A DNA stretch of 64,000 nucleotides from Paraburkholderia flagellata (GCF_021390645.1 NZ_JAJEJT010000003.1:1240001-1304000); one strand, 5' to 3'. Positions 52,188-61,705 are shown, numbered from the stretch's first letter. The notes: generated by a model not told the origin, from the letters alone. Numbers and translations are program-made.

Positions 52188-52709
52188 CTAAACCGGCGCG
52201 GCTAAAGGAAAATCGAGCGCAGCGAAGCGGTCCACCTGTTCGAGTCTGAGCAGCGCGGACTTGCGATCCACGCCGCCTGCATAACCGGTCAGCGCGCCGT
52301 TTGTCCCGACAACACGGTGGCACGGAACGATCACGGAAACAGGATTGCGGCCTACGGCGCTCCCCACTGCGCGCGCGTGTCCGGAGTCCAGGTGCAGGCG
52401 CCTCGCGACTTCCGCGTAAGTGGTCACACTTCCGTACGGAATGGCCTCGAGCGCTTTCCAGACCCGCCGCTGAAACGGCGTGCCCCGCAATGCAATGGGA
52501 AGCTCGAAGTCCCGTCTGTCGCCTGAAAAGAACTGCGTGATTTGCCGCTGGGCGTAAAGCGCGAGTGGCGGCGCTCCTGTTCCAATGCGCGTAAGCAGCA
52601 TCTGCGGAAAGTACTTCTGGCCCATGAAAAAGAGGCCGGTCAGGAAATCGTCTTCTACGCGCAGCGCGATATCGCCCAATGGACTTGGAATCAGATAGCC
52701 GGGTGTCAT
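52188..52709 (-). CDS. Methylated-DNA--protein-cysteine methyltransferase (Ogt/MGMT)
   Basis: Removes methyl groups from O6-methylguanine in a suicide reaction. The 173-residue protein has the acceptor motif VIVPCHRVVGTNGALTGYAGGVDRK (PCHR) and the helix-turn-helix GTPFQRRVWKALEAIPYGSVTTYAEVARRL. Length is normal. Its ATG at 52709 overlaps the stop of the Ada-AlkA gene by 4 bp (ATGA), so the two repair genes are translationally coupled. Confidence 0.95.
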   Translation of the reverse strand: MTPGYLIPSPLGDIALRVEDDFLTGLFFMGQKYFPQMLLTRIGTGAPPLALYAQRQITQFFSGDRRDFELPIALRGTPFQRRVWKALEAIPYGSVTTYAEVARRLHLDSGHARAVGSAVGRNPVSVIVPCHRVVGTNGALTGYAGGVDRKSALLRLEQVDRFAALDFPLAAPV

Positions 52710-54154
52710 GTGCGTTGGCCCTCGAGTTGGTTCCACATGTGAAGGGTTGCATACGCGCGCCACGGTTCCCACTGCTGCGCATGGCGGCCGAGTGCCGATG
52801 CGCTCGCGTAGCCCAGTTGCCTTTTCAGCGTCAGGTCACACGTTGGAAAGGCATTGGGCCACGCGAGTGCACGCATGGCAATGTACTGCACCGCCCATTC
52901 ACTTACGCCGTCGATGCTCCGCAGCGCGCGCAGCGTGTCTTCCAGCGGCGCGGCGGGCTCGAGCCTCATCCTGCTTGACGACACTTCGGTTGCGAGCGCA
53001 ACGATCGCATCGGCGCGCTTTCGCGTCATACCCGTGTCTTCGAGTGCGCAGGCCGGCGCGCGCGCGAACGTGGCCGCAGAGGGAAAAACGCGGGTCAACG
53101 CCTGCGGCGCACTGACCTGCGTGCCAAAGCGCTCAGCAATGCGCGAAAGGACGCTTTGCGTGCGCGATGAATGCAGCGATGGCCCGGCTAAGGCGCACAC
53201 TGCGATCTCGAAGCCGTCTATCGCACCGGGAAGTCGCATGCCCGGTGAGCCGGCCGCCAGATCGCCGAGATGCGGGTCGATCAGATCGGGGCGCGCGTCG
53301 AGATCGAACAGACGTTTGACGCGCGGCAGAAGCTGCCCCACGACCGGCATGAGCGAGATCGGCAAAGTCACTTCGATCGCGTAGCGCTGTGGCGCGTGCC
53401 GTGCGCTGATCCAGCCGTGGATGTCGCGGCCGTGATGGCTCAATGCGAGCGTGCGCGTATAGATTTCGTCGCCGATATGCTCTACGCCGGGTATCTGGCG
53501 GCGTGCGAGGAACGCGAGAATGCCGGACCAGCAAAACGGTGGCCGATAACCCAGCGTAAAGGTCGCGCTTTGCGCATTCTGGGCATGCGGGGCATCGGTT
53601 TGCTTTCGGAACCGGAGCGGGTTCAGGCCGTATTGCTTCAGGAAGAGGTCGTTCAACCGCCGCACGCTCCCGAATCCCGCCGCGAGGGCAACGGCGTTCA
53701 CGGGCAAGCGGGTATCGGTTAGCAGCCGCTTGGCCATCAGAAGCCGCTGGGTTTGAGCAAACTCCAGCAGCGATACCCCGAACTCTGCGTCGAAGATCCG
53801 CCGCAGGTGGCGGTCGGTCACGCCTACGCGCGCCGCCAGGTCGGCCAGGCTGCCGGAGTTGAGGAAGCCCTCTTCGATCAATGACGCGGCGGCGTGCGCG
53901 AGCCGGCTCGATACGTCCAGCAGGCCGTTGCCAGGGGCCAGTTCGGGGCGGCACCGCAGGCAGGGGCGAAAGCCCGCGCGCTCGGCCGCTGCGGCGTTGG
54001 CGAAAAAGTGGCAGTTCTGGCGCCGGGGCGTGCGAACCGGGCACACCGGGCGGCAGTAAATCCCGGTAGACGAAACGCCGACGAAAAACCAGCCGTCGAA
54101 ACGGCGGTCTTTCGCGAGCATGGCCTGGTAGCAGGTGTCGGGATCGAAGCGCAT
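52706..54154 (-). CDS. Ada-AraC-AlkA fusion: methylation sensor and 3-methyladenine DNA glycosylase
   Basis: A 482-residue three-part protein. Residues about 1-80 form the Ada metal-binding domain with zinc cysteines YCRPVC ... NCHFF ... CLRC, the first being the methyl acceptor for phosphotriesters. Next is an AraC helix-turn-helix (LADLAARVGVTDRHLRRIFDAEFGVSLLEFAQTQRLLMAKRLL). The rest is AlkA-like (from about 190), with the helix-hairpin-helix SIDGVSEWAVQYIAMRALAWPNAFPTCDLTL, where Asp is catalytic. It both repairs alkylated bases and activates transcription, probably of itself and the coupled MGMT gene. Start at 54154. Confidence 0.93.
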   Translation of the reverse strand: MRFDPDTCYQAMLAKDRRFDGWFFVGVSSTGIYCRPVCPVRTPRRQNCHFFANAAAAERAGFRPCLRCRPELAPGNGLLDVSSRLAHAAASLIEEGFLNSGSLADLAARVGVTDRHLRRIFDAEFGVSLLEFAQTQRLLMAKRLLTDTRLPVNAVALAAGFGSVRRLNDLFLKQYGLNPLRFRKQTDAPHAQNAQSATFTLGYRPPFCWSGILAFLARRQIPGVEHIGDEIYTRTLALSHHGRDIHGWISARHAPQRYAIEVTLPISLMPVVGQLLPRVKRLFDLDARPDLIDPHLGDLAAGSPGMRLPGAIDGFEIAVCALAGPSLHSSRTQSVLSRIAERFGTQVSAPQALTRVFPSAATFARAPACALEDTGMTRKRADAIVALATEVSSSRMRLEPAAPLEDTLRALRSIDGVSEWAVQYIAMRALAWPNAFPTCDLTLKRQLGYASASALGRHAQQWEPWRAYATLHMWNQLEGQRT

Positions 54155-54363
54155 GTGGAGACTGTAAAGCAGATTCGGGGAGGAATCTGGCCAGATTCGG
54201 ACATGAGTATTCGAGCCCGGCGCGCCGTTCAATAGCGCACGCGCCGTATGCCTTAACAGCGTCTTAATGACTCGAACGGATAAACGTATTGGATTTGCTT
54301 CGTTGCCAGGCGGCGTGCGGATCACGTAGATTGAAGCCATTGCTTACCTGAAAGGCTTGCTGC

Positions 54364-55257
54364 GTGACTACCCCTGCCACATTCACCGCTTCTGGCACCG
54401 CGACCCAACACTTCGAGATTCTTCCCTTGAAAGCGCCACTCGGCGCGGAAGTGGTCGGCCTCGATATCGCGAAGCCGGTGTCGAGCGAAGATTTCGCACG
54501 CATTCATCGCGCACACCTCGATCATCACGTTCTGGTGTTTCGCGACCAGCGCATCACGCCGGAGCAACAGGTCGCGTTCAGCCGCCGCTTCGGGCCGTTG
54601 CAGATCCACGTGCTGAATCAGTTCGCGCTGGCGGGCCACCCGGAGGTGCTGATCGTCTCGAACATCGTGGAGAACGGCAAGCCCATCGGCCTTGGCGACG
54701 CGGGCCACTTCTGGCATTCCGATCTTTCATACAAGGAGAAGCCGAGCCTCGGTTCGCTGTTGCACGCGCAGGAGTTGCCCGCAGAGGGCGGGGACACGCT
54801 GTTCGCCAACATGCATCTCGCGTGGGACACGCTGCCTGCACACCTGCGCAGCGCCGTGGAAGGCCGGCGCGCCGAGCATACCTACCTCGCGCGCTATGCG
54901 GAACTCCAGGCGCGCAGCCCGTGGCGGCCGAATCTCACGGCGCAGCAGATCGCGCAGGTGAAGCCCGTTGTGCATCCTGTCGTGCGCACGCATCCCGAGA
55001 CGGGCCGCAAGGCCCTCTTCGTGAGCGAACACTTCACGACGCGCATCGTCGATCTGCCCGAGGACGAAAGCCGCGCGCTGCTCGACGAACTGTTCGCCCA
55101 CAGCGTGCGTGCGGAGCATTGCTACCGCCACGAATGGCGCGAATATGACCTCGTGTTCTGGGACAACCGCTCGCTCATGCATCTTGCGGCGGGCACGCCC
55201 GATCACCTGCGCCGCAAGCTCTATCGCACCACCATCGAAGGCGACACGCCGTTTTGA
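54364..55257 (+). CDS. TauD/TfdA-type Fe(II)/2-oxoglutarate dioxygenase
   Basis: The 297-residue protein has the HxD metal motif in HFWHSDLSY (H118, D120), the distal His in VFWDNRSLMHLA (H273) and the 2-oxoglutarate-binding arginine HLRRKLYRTTIEG (R288). FRDQRITPEQQVAFSRRFGPLQIHVLNQF is the usual first half. Relatives hydroxylate taurine, alkylsulfonates, 2,4-D or related acids. Starts with GTG at 54364. No sulfonate transporter adjacent. It diverges from the Ada-AlkA gene. Substrate unknown. Confidence 0.93.
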   Translation: MTTPATFTASGTATQHFEILPLKAPLGAEVVGLDIAKPVSSEDFARIHRAHLDHHVLVFRDQRITPEQQVAFSRRFGPLQIHVLNQFALAGHPEVLIVSNIVENGKPIGLGDAGHFWHSDLSYKEKPSLGSLLHAQELPAEGGDTLFANMHLAWDTLPAHLRSAVEGRRAEHTYLARYAELQARSPWRPNLTAQQIAQVKPVVHPVVRTHPETGRKALFVSEHFTTRIVDLPEDESRALLDELFAHSVRAEHCYRHEWREYDLVFWDNRSLMHLAAGTPDHLRRKLYRTTIEGDTPF

Positions 55258-55670
55258 TATGAGCCGCGGGGTGTTTATCGCGCGTCGCGCATTAAACAGA
55301 ATAAAAAGGAATCCATAGCATCCCGTTTTCTAATGGTAATGCGTGGATGGTACGGATGAGCAGGACCGAGAACTCACGCGCCCGAACGGCTTTTGGTTAT
55401 GCCCTTCGGCGCGCGCAGCGCCGCCGGAAGGATGAGCGCCTTGTCACTCCGGCTGTGGGCGAGTGGCGACAGACGCTCCGGAGCCACTTGCGGTAACGGC
55501 CAGAGGTGAACCGTGGCAGGCATTGGCGGTTTGAGCGGCTTTCTTTTGCCTACTTTTCTTTGCCGCGGCAAAGAAAAGTAGGTGCCGCCCCGCACAGGGG
55601 CAACGCCTGCATACCGACGCGAAAACAAGGAAATGCCAAAGCACCAGGACCAGCGCACCACACCACGCCT
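55258..55670. other. Intergenic region between convergent genes
   Basis: About 0.4 kb between TauD and the quinone-oxidoreductase-like gene. It holds the palindromic repeat listed next, preceded by a GC-rich stretch with several small inverted repeats (CCTTCGGCGCG near 55399). No gene is supported. Confidence 0.5.
55549..55582. repeat. 34-bp perfect palindrome, dispersed intergenic repeat
   Basis: Two 17-bp arms joined without loop: the left begins CCTACTTTTC and ends TTTGCCG (55549-55565), and the right is its exact reverse complement (55566-55582). A GC-rich tail (GTGCCGCCCCGCACAGGGGC) follows. From memory this kind of element, with this flanking sequence, is scattered between convergent genes in Burkholderia relatives. 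It would form a strong hairpin on either strand and could end both transcripts. Confidence 0.75.
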
Positions 55671-56651
55671 TCAACCAATCTCAACCACAATCTTGCTAGC
55701 CGCACTACCGTCGGCGACGGCCTCATAAGCGCGCTCACTATCCGCGAGCGCAAAACGCCGCGAATCCACCCGCGGCGCGAGCTGCCCCGCCTCGGCAAGC
55801 CGCGTCGCCTCGCCGAGCATCTCACCGTGATGCGCCCGATGCTTACCGCTCAACAGCGGATAGAGCGTGAACACACCCGAATAAGTCGCCTCACGAAACG
55901 ACAGCGGCGCAAGCGCATGCGCACCCCACCCGAGCGCACTCACTACATGCCCGAAATGCTTGACTGCCGCAAACGAAGCGTCGAGCGTCTTGCCACCCAC
56001 TGTGTCCACCACGAGATCGAAGCCGGCGCCCGCCGTGTGCTCCTGAACATACTGATCGACGCTGAGCGCGCCATAGTCGATAGCCGTCGCGCCCAGTCGC
56101 GAGATCACATCCGCGTTGCGTGCGCTTCCCGTCGCGAAGACATTCGCGCCGAGCGCACGCGCAATCTGCACGGCCACGTGGCCGACACCGCCCGCGCCGC
56201 CCTGAACCAGCACGCTCTGTCCCTCAGCCAGATGTGCACGATCGACGATGCCTGACCACGCCGTGATGAACGCAAGCGGCAGCGCGGCGGCTTCGCGCAT
56301 GGAGAGATTCGCGGGCTTGCGCGCGAGCAGGTCCGCGTCGACGGCGGCGTACTCGGCCAGCGCGCCTTGAATGCCGCCCACGCCGCCCGTCATGCCGTAT
56401 ACCTCGTCGCCTGGCGCGAAACGCGTGACGCCCGCGCCTACCGCTTCCACCACGCCCGCCATGTCGATACCGAGCACGAGCGGCAGCGGATGCTTCGCAT
56501 GATCGGCTTTGCCCGCGCGAATCTTCACGTCGAGCGGATTGAGACCCGCCGCATGAATACGCACCAGCACCTGGCCCGTTTGCGCCTGCGGGCGGTCGAG
56601 CGTGGCGAGTTCGAGCGGACCATCGTATTGGCTGAGGACGAGCGCTTTCAT
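55671..56651 (-). CDS. Zinc-independent NADPH:quinone oxidoreductase-like protein (MDR family)
   Basis: The 326-residue medium-chain reductase has a GroES-like N-terminal domain (VLVRIHAAGLNPLDVKIRAGKADH, LGIDMAGVVEAVGAGV, GDEVYG) and a Rossmann domain (VLVQGGAGGVGHVAVQIARALGANVFATGSARN, an AGGVG loop). Zinc ligands are absent, as expected for the quinone reductase group. The Ala/Thr at the second position after the third strand suggests NADPH. It probably reduces a quinone or unsaturated ketone. Upstream, 50 bp away, is the dihydrolipoyl-dehydrogenase-like gene. Confidence 0.92.
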   Translation of the reverse strand: MKALVLSQYDGPLELATLDRPQAQTGQVLVRIHAAGLNPLDVKIRAGKADHAKHPLPLVLGIDMAGVVEAVGAGVTRFAPGDEVYGMTGGVGGIQGALAEYAAVDADLLARKPANLSMREAAALPLAFITAWSGIVDRAHLAEGQSVLVQGGAGGVGHVAVQIARALGANVFATGSARNADVISRLGATAIDYGALSVDQYVQEHTAGAGFDLVVDTVGGKTLDASFAAVKHFGHVVSALGWGAHALAPLSFREATYSGVFTLYPLLSGKHRAHHGEMLGEATRLAEAGQLAPRVDSRRFALADSERAYEAVADGSAASKIVVEIG

Positions 56652-56701
56652 TTTCGGTGTGTGCCCTTGCGAGTTAATAAAGTAGCCGAAGCGAATTTCG
56701 C

Positions 56702-58099
56702 TTAGCCCTTGTGATTCAGTTGCGAGGCGGCATCGCGCAACGCCGTGCGCAACCCCTCTTCGATTACGGGGTGATAGAACGGCATCGCCAGCATGTCGTC
56801 AACGCTCAGTCCCATCTGCACGCTCCATGCGAGCAGGTGGCCGATATGTTCCGCCGCCGGCCCGAACCATTCCGCCCCCACGAAGCGCCGCGTCGCGCGA
56901 TCCACGTAGACGTGGCCCAAGCCGTGGTTCTTGAGCATCACACGACTGCGGCCCTGGTCCTCGAAGCTCACTTCGCCCGTCACGAAGCTGCCCGCCGCCA
57001 GTTCCCGGTGAGACTTGCCGACCATGGCGATCTGCGGATCGGAGAAGACGATGGCAAGCGCCGCGCGGCGCGCTACGGGCTCGATTACCGGAAAGCGCGC
57101 CGCATTGCGGCCCGCAGCGCGGCCCTCGTCGGCGGCTTCGTGGAGCAGCGGCAGCACGTCGTTCGCGTCGCCCGCCACGAACACCGGCGCGGCGCCGGCC
57201 TGCAGCGTAGCCGGGTCGAAGCGCGGCACGCCGTGCGCGTCGAGTTCGAGCGACGTGTTCGCAAGGCCGAGGCTCGCCACGTTGGGGTGCCGGCCCGTTG
57301 CCGCCAACACGTAATCAAACGTTTCTTCGGACTCCGTGCCATCGGCGCGGCCGTACCGAAGCGTCACGCCTGCATCGTTGCGTGCTGCCGACACGACACG
57401 TCCCTGCGCTTCGAAATGCATGTCTGCGCCGAATACGCGGTGCGCTTCGGCGATCAGACGCGGGTCCGTGAGCGGTCCCACGCTGCCGTGCGAGCCGCCG
57501 TACAACGTGACCCGCACACCGAGCCGCGCGAGCGCCTGGCCGAGTTCGAGGCCAATGACGCCCGCACCGACCACCGCGACGCTGCGCGGCAGGTCCTGCC
57601 ATGCGAACACGTCGTCGTTGACGATGAGGCGCTCGCCGAGTCCCGCGAGCGACTCGGGTGTCGTGGGTGTCGATCCCGTTGCGATCACGACGCTTTTTGC
57701 GCGCAAGCGCGTGTGCTCGCCAACTTGAATCAGGCCGTCGTCGATGAAGCGCGCATAGCCAACCAGGCGGTCTGCTTCGGGCAGCGCGAGCACGCCATCC
57801 ACGACGAAACCGACGAACCGGTCGCGCTCGCTGCGCACACGGGCCATTACGGCGCGGCCGTCGATTTCCATGCCGAGCGGGTTCACGCCGAAGCGCGGCG
57901 CCATAGTCACCGCATGCGCCGCTTCGGCCGCCGCGATCAACAGCTTCGACGGCATACAGCCCACACGCGCACACGTTGTTCCGTAGGCGCCGCCTTCAAT
58001 GATGATTGCGCTCGCACCTTCCGCCTTCGCGGCGCGGTAAGCGGAGAGTCCGGCCGTGCCGGCGCCGATGATGGCGACATCCGTTCGCAGGGTTTGCAT
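56702..58099 (-). CDS. Pyridine nucleotide-disulfide oxidoreductase, dihydrolipoyl dehydrogenase-like
   Basis: The 465-residue flavoprotein has the FAD motif VAIIGAGTAGLSAYRAAKAEG, the redox-active disulfide TTCARVGCMPSK (C43, C48), the NAD motif VAVVGAGVIGLELGQALARLG, FVAGDAND and the catalytic C-terminal HPVIEEGL. This differs from standard Lpd in HPVIEE versus HPTxxE. Not linked to 2-oxoacid dehydrogenase genes, so it may act with another disulfide substrate or on mercury- or thiol-type compounds. The neighbouring MDR gene lies downstream. Confidence 0.9.
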   Translation of the reverse strand: MQTLRTDVAIIGAGTAGLSAYRAAKAEGASAIIIEGGAYGTTCARVGCMPSKLLIAAAEAAHAVTMAPRFGVNPLGMEIDGRAVMARVRSERDRFVGFVVDGVLALPEADRLVGYARFIDDGLIQVGEHTRLRAKSVVIATGSTPTTPESLAGLGERLIVNDDVFAWQDLPRSVAVVGAGVIGLELGQALARLGVRVTLYGGSHGSVGPLTDPRLIAEAHRVFGADMHFEAQGRVVSAARNDAGVTLRYGRADGTESEETFDYVLAATGRHPNVASLGLANTSLELDAHGVPRFDPATLQAGAAPVFVAGDANDVLPLLHEAADEGRAAGRNAARFPVIEPVARRAALAIVFSDPQIAMVGKSHRELAAGSFVTGEVSFEDQGRSRVMLKNHGLGHVYVDRATRRFVGAEWFGPAAEHIGHLLAWSVQMGLSVDDMLAMPFYHPVIEEGLRTALRDAASQLNHKG

Positions 58100-58234
58100 C
58101 GTGTTTCCTTGAAGGGTTCATGCATTCGTTTCGATGACCCAGTCTAGGAGTTCCACGCGCGAGGGTGAATGTCGGCGCTGCTCAAGTTCATGCCCGATCG
58201 TCTCACGCGAGGCGGGGCGGGGCAGGCACGCCGG

Positions 58235-59149
58235 TCACTCGGGCATGTGCTGCGCGAGCCAGTCGATCAGAACGCGCACCTTCGGCGGCAGAAAGCGGTT
58301 GGGCGGATAGAGCATCCACACCGGGCCGCTGTACGCGCGCGGTTCCAGCGACCATTCGGGCAGCACGCGTACGAGCAGGCCGCCGCGCAGCGCATCCGCC
58401 GCGGCAAATTCGGGCAGGCTCGCGATGCCCCGGTCCGCAAGCGCCGCATCGCGCCGAGCGCCCACGTCGTTGGCGATATAGCGGCCCTTCACCTCGACGG
58501 TCTGCGTTTGCGCCCCGCGCCGGAACGTCCAGCGGTTGTCGTCGGGTGTTTCGCCGAGGTAGAGGCAGTCGTGGCGGGCGAGATCCTTCGGCTGCTTCGG
58601 CGTGCCGCGAGCGCGCAGGTAAGCGGGGGACGCGCACGGCATCCATTGCAGCGTGCCGAGCCGCCGCGCCGCGAGTCCCGGCGGCGGCGTGGGCGTGGGG
58701 CGAATCACGATGTCGACGCCCTCGCGCACCGGATCGACGTCGCGGTCGGTGAAGATGAGTTGCACCGCGACTTCCTCATACGCGCGCAGGAAGCCGGAAA
58801 TCAGCGGATGAACGACGCTCTGCGCGAACGAAATGGGGGCACTGATGCTCACGCGGCCATGCGGCCGGCCGGTGAGGCGGCTGGCGGCTTGCGCCGCGCT
58901 CGCGGCGGCTTCGACCATCTCCGCGCAGTGCCGGTAGACCTCGGCACCCGATTCCGTGAGCCGCAGGCTGCGCGTGGAGCGCTCCAGCAGGCGTGTGCCG
59001 AGCGCGCGTTCGAGCCGCTGCATCTGGCGGCTCACGGTGGAAGGCGTGCTGCCGAGCTGGCGCGCCGCAACCGAGAAATTACCGGCATCGACCACGCGGG
59101 CGAAGGTGGCGAGATCGGGCAGCAGGGGCAGGAGGTCGGAGGGCGTCAT
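58235..59149 (-). CDS. LysR family transcriptional regulator
   Basis: The 304-residue protein has an N-terminal winged helix (DLATFARVVDAGNFSVAARQLGSTPSTVSRQMQRLERALGTRLLERSTRSLRLTESGAEVYRHC) and a periplasmic-binding-like effector domain (RVSISAPISFAQSVVHPLISGFLRAYEEVAVQLIFTDRDVDPVREGVDIVIR). The group often represses or activates a divergent gene. Here the divergent partner is the EamA transporter 126 bp away, so it is the expected target. Confidence 0.94.
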   Translation of the reverse strand: MTPSDLLPLLPDLATFARVVDAGNFSVAARQLGSTPSTVSRQMQRLERALGTRLLERSTRSLRLTESGAEVYRHCAEMVEAAASAAQAASRLTGRPHGRVSISAPISFAQSVVHPLISGFLRAYEEVAVQLIFTDRDVDPVREGVDIVIRPTPTPPPGLAARRLGTLQWMPCASPAYLRARGTPKQPKDLARHDCLYLGETPDDNRWTFRRGAQTQTVEVKGRYIANDVGARRDAALADRGIASLPEFAAADALRGGLLVRVLPEWSLEPRAYSGPVWMLYPPNRFLPPKVRVLIDWLAQHMPE

Positions 59150-59274
59150 GGCAGGCGGGGAGAAATCATCTGTGCATTTGAAGCATAAATGATGTTCCGG
59201 AGAACCGGATTATCGCTGCGAAAGCATTATCGGACAATGTGTCCGTTCCCGACCGATCTGCGAGCTCGTTCACC

Positions 59275-60195
59275 ATGAATGCCCTGACCCGTTCCTCCCG
59301 CACCGTCGATCTGCTGCTCGTTGCCGTCGCGCTAATCTGGGGCACGAGCTATGGCGTGGTGAAGGGCGCGCTGCTCGTCTACCCGGTGCTGGGACTGCTC
59401 GCCCTGCGCTTCGGCATCACGTTCGTGCTGCTTTCGCCCGCGCTGCGCGGGCTGCGTCATGTGACGTGGCGCGACCGGATCGGCGTGCTCGGCGCGGGCC
59501 TGCTGCTGCTCGGCATCTTTCTGGCCGAGACGTTTGGCGTTTCGCTCACGAACGCCTCGAACGCCGCGTTTCTGATCAGCCTGTGCGTGGTGCTCACGCC
59601 GCTCGTGGAGTGGGCGTGGCTCAAGCGCGCGCCGCGTCCGGTGGAATGGGCGGCGGCCGGCGTGTCGCTGCTCGGCGCGCTTCTCCTGACGGGCGGGCAT
59701 GTTGCGGCGAGTCCCGGCGACCTGCTGGTCGTGCTGGCCGCGCTGCTGCGTGCGTTGAGCTCCTGCGCGGTCAAGCGCGTGATGAAGTCGGGCGCCGTGC
59801 CGCCGCTCACGGTGACGGCGGTGCAGTCCGCCGTCGTTTCGATCGGCTGCGCCGCGCTCGCACTGACTGTCGCGCCCGAACAATGGCAGCCGTTGCCGCA
59901 CTGGCAGGGCCACGGTGTGTTCTGGGTCAGCGTGATCTATCTCGTGGCGGGCTGCACGCTGTTCGCCTTCTTCGTGCAGAACTACGCCGTGAGCCGCAGC
60001 AGCCCCACGCGCGTGGCGTTGCTCATGGGCAGCGAGCCTGTGTTCGGCGCGCTCTTTGCATGCGTGTGGCTGGGCGAGCGGCTTACGTTGCCCGCGTGGA
60101 TCGGCGGCATGCTGATCGTTGCGGCTTCGCTTTTCGCGCTCAAGCGGGAACCGCAGGTCGAAGCACAAGAAGCACAAGAAGCCGTGAAAGCGTAG
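59275..60195 (+). CDS. EamA/DMT family transporter
   Basis: The 306-residue protein has ten hydrophobic segments in two repeats of five, as in drug/metabolite exporters: LLLVAVALIWGTSYGVVKGALLVYPVLGLLALRFGITFV and later FFVQNYAVSRSSPTRVALLMGSEPVFGALFACVWLGERLT. The tail EAQEAQEAVKA is coded by two copies of a 9-bp unit. The start at 59275 (MNALTRSSR) is preferred over a Met at 59239, which encodes a non-conserved extension. Regulated probably by the divergent LysR gene. Exported substrate unknown. Confidence 0.93.
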   Translation: MNALTRSSRTVDLLLVAVALIWGTSYGVVKGALLVYPVLGLLALRFGITFVLLSPALRGLRHVTWRDRIGVLGAGLLLLGIFLAETFGVSLTNASNAAFLISLCVVLTPLVEWAWLKRAPRPVEWAAAGVSLLGALLLTGGHVAASPGDLLVVLAALLRALSSCAVKRVMKSGAVPPLTVTAVQSAVVSIGCAALALTVAPEQWQPLPHWQGHGVFWVSVIYLVAGCTLFAFFVQNYAVSRSSPTRVALLMGSEPVFGALFACVWLGERLTLPAWIGGMLIVAASLFALKREPQVEAQEAQEAVKA

Positions 60196-60313
60196 GGCGC
60201 GCCCACATCAGCAAAGCTGATATGCAATTGCGAATTAACTGGTAGGGGATCGAGATGCAGGCTGTTCCAATGGGCGATTCGACCCGTTTGACGCCGCAGG
60301 AGAGAACCCTACG

Positions 60314-61687
60314 ATGGCAAAAGCCAACAAACCCATATTGCTCAACGCGTTCAACATGAATTGCGTGGGGCATATCAATCACGGGCTGTGGACGCACCCG
60401 CGCGACCGCTCGACCGACTACCGCACACTCGCGTACTGGACGAATCTCGCGCGCACGCTGGAGCGCGGGCTCTTCGACGGTCTGTTTCTTGCCGATATCG
60501 TGGGCGTATACGATGTCTATCAGCGCAACGTGGACGTGACGTTGCGCGAGTCGATCCAGTTGCCGGTGAACGACCCCACGCTCGTCGTGCCGGCCATGGC
60601 CGCGGTGACCGAGCATCTCGGCTTCGGCGTCACGGTGAACCTCACTTACGAGCAGCCGTATTTGCTGGCGCGGCGCTTTTCCACGCTCGATCACCTCACG
60701 CAAGGCCGCATTGGCTGGAATATCGTGACCGGCTATCTGGACAGCGCGGCGCGCGCCATGGGGCTCGAACAGCAACTTCCGCACGACGAACGCTACGACC
60801 GTGCGGACGAATACCTGGAAGTCCTCTACAAACTCTGGGAGGGTAGCTGGGAGGCGGGCGCCGTGCGGCGCGACAAGACTGCGCGCGTGTTCGCCGACCC
60901 GGCCAGGCTGCATCGCGTGGAGCATGCCGGACGCTACTACCGCGTGGACGGCTATCACCTGGCGGAACCTTCGCCGCAGCGCACACCGGTGCTGTTCCAG
61001 GCGGGCAGTTCGGGGCGAGGACAGCACTTTGCGGCGCGCCATGCCGAATGCGTGTTCATCTCGGCGCCCAATCGCGCCGCCGCGCGCGAGACGGTGCGCG
61101 CGCTGCGCGAACAGCTGGTGCAAGCGGGCCGCCGCCCCGACGATGTAAAGGTTTTCGTGGGCGCCGCGGTGGTGCCAGGCGCGACCGAGCGCGAAGCGCG
61201 CGAGAAGTATGCCGACTACCGCCAGTATGCGAGCCGCGAAGCGGGGTTGGCGCATTTCGCGTCGAGCACGGGCATCGATTACGCGCAATACGATCTCGAC
61301 GCCCCCGTAGACTACGCGCCGGGCAACGCGATCGAATCCGCCACGCGCACGGCGAAGCAGCACGGCTGGACGCGGCGCAAGCTGCTCGAGATGTTCGAGC
61401 TGGGCGGCCGCTATCCGGCGATCGTCGGCAGTCCTTCGCAGGTGGCGGACGAACTGGTGGCGTGGATCGACGAGGCCGATGTGGATGGCTTCAATCTGAG
61501 CCGGACCGTGGTGCCTGAGAGCTATGAGGATTTCGTGGATCTCGTCGTGCCGGAGTTGCAGGCGCGTGGGCGCTACAAGACGGCGTATGCGTCTGGCACG
61601 TTGCGGGAGAAGCTGTTCGGCGACGAGCCTACGTTGCCGCAGCGGCATGCGGGGGCGGGATTCAGGCGCGTGACGGAAGCGGCCTGA
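60314..61687 (+). CDS. NtaA/SnaA/DszA-type FMN-dependent monooxygenase
   Basis: A 457-residue luciferase-like flavin monooxygenase, beginning ILLNAFNMNCVGHINHGLWTHPRDRSTDYRTLAYWTNLARTLERGLFDGLFLADIVGVYD, as in nitrilotriacetate and dibenzothiophene-sulfone monooxygenases. RIGWNIVTGYLDSAARAMGL and PVLFQAGSSGRGQHFAARHAECVFI are further family landmarks. It needs reduced FMN from a separate flavin reductase, none nearby. It may use a sulfur compound or chelator; 119 bp downstream of the EamA gene. A strong hairpin follows. Confidence 0.93.
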   Translation: MAKANKPILLNAFNMNCVGHINHGLWTHPRDRSTDYRTLAYWTNLARTLERGLFDGLFLADIVGVYDVYQRNVDVTLRESIQLPVNDPTLVVPAMAAVTEHLGFGVTVNLTYEQPYLLARRFSTLDHLTQGRIGWNIVTGYLDSAARAMGLEQQLPHDERYDRADEYLEVLYKLWEGSWEAGAVRRDKTARVFADPARLHRVEHAGRYYRVDGYHLAEPSPQRTPVLFQAGSSGRGQHFAARHAECVFISAPNRAAARETVRALREQLVQAGRRPDDVKVFVGAAVVPGATEREAREKYADYRQYASREAGLAHFASSTGIDYAQYDLDAPVDYAPGNAIESATRTAKQHGWTRRKLLEMFELGGRYPAIVGSPSQVADELVAWIDEADVDGFNLSRTVVPESYEDFVDLVVPELQARGRYKTAYASGTLREKLFGDEPTLPQRHAGAGFRRVTEAA

Positions 61688-61705
61688 GTGACGGTTTGAT
61701 ACAAA

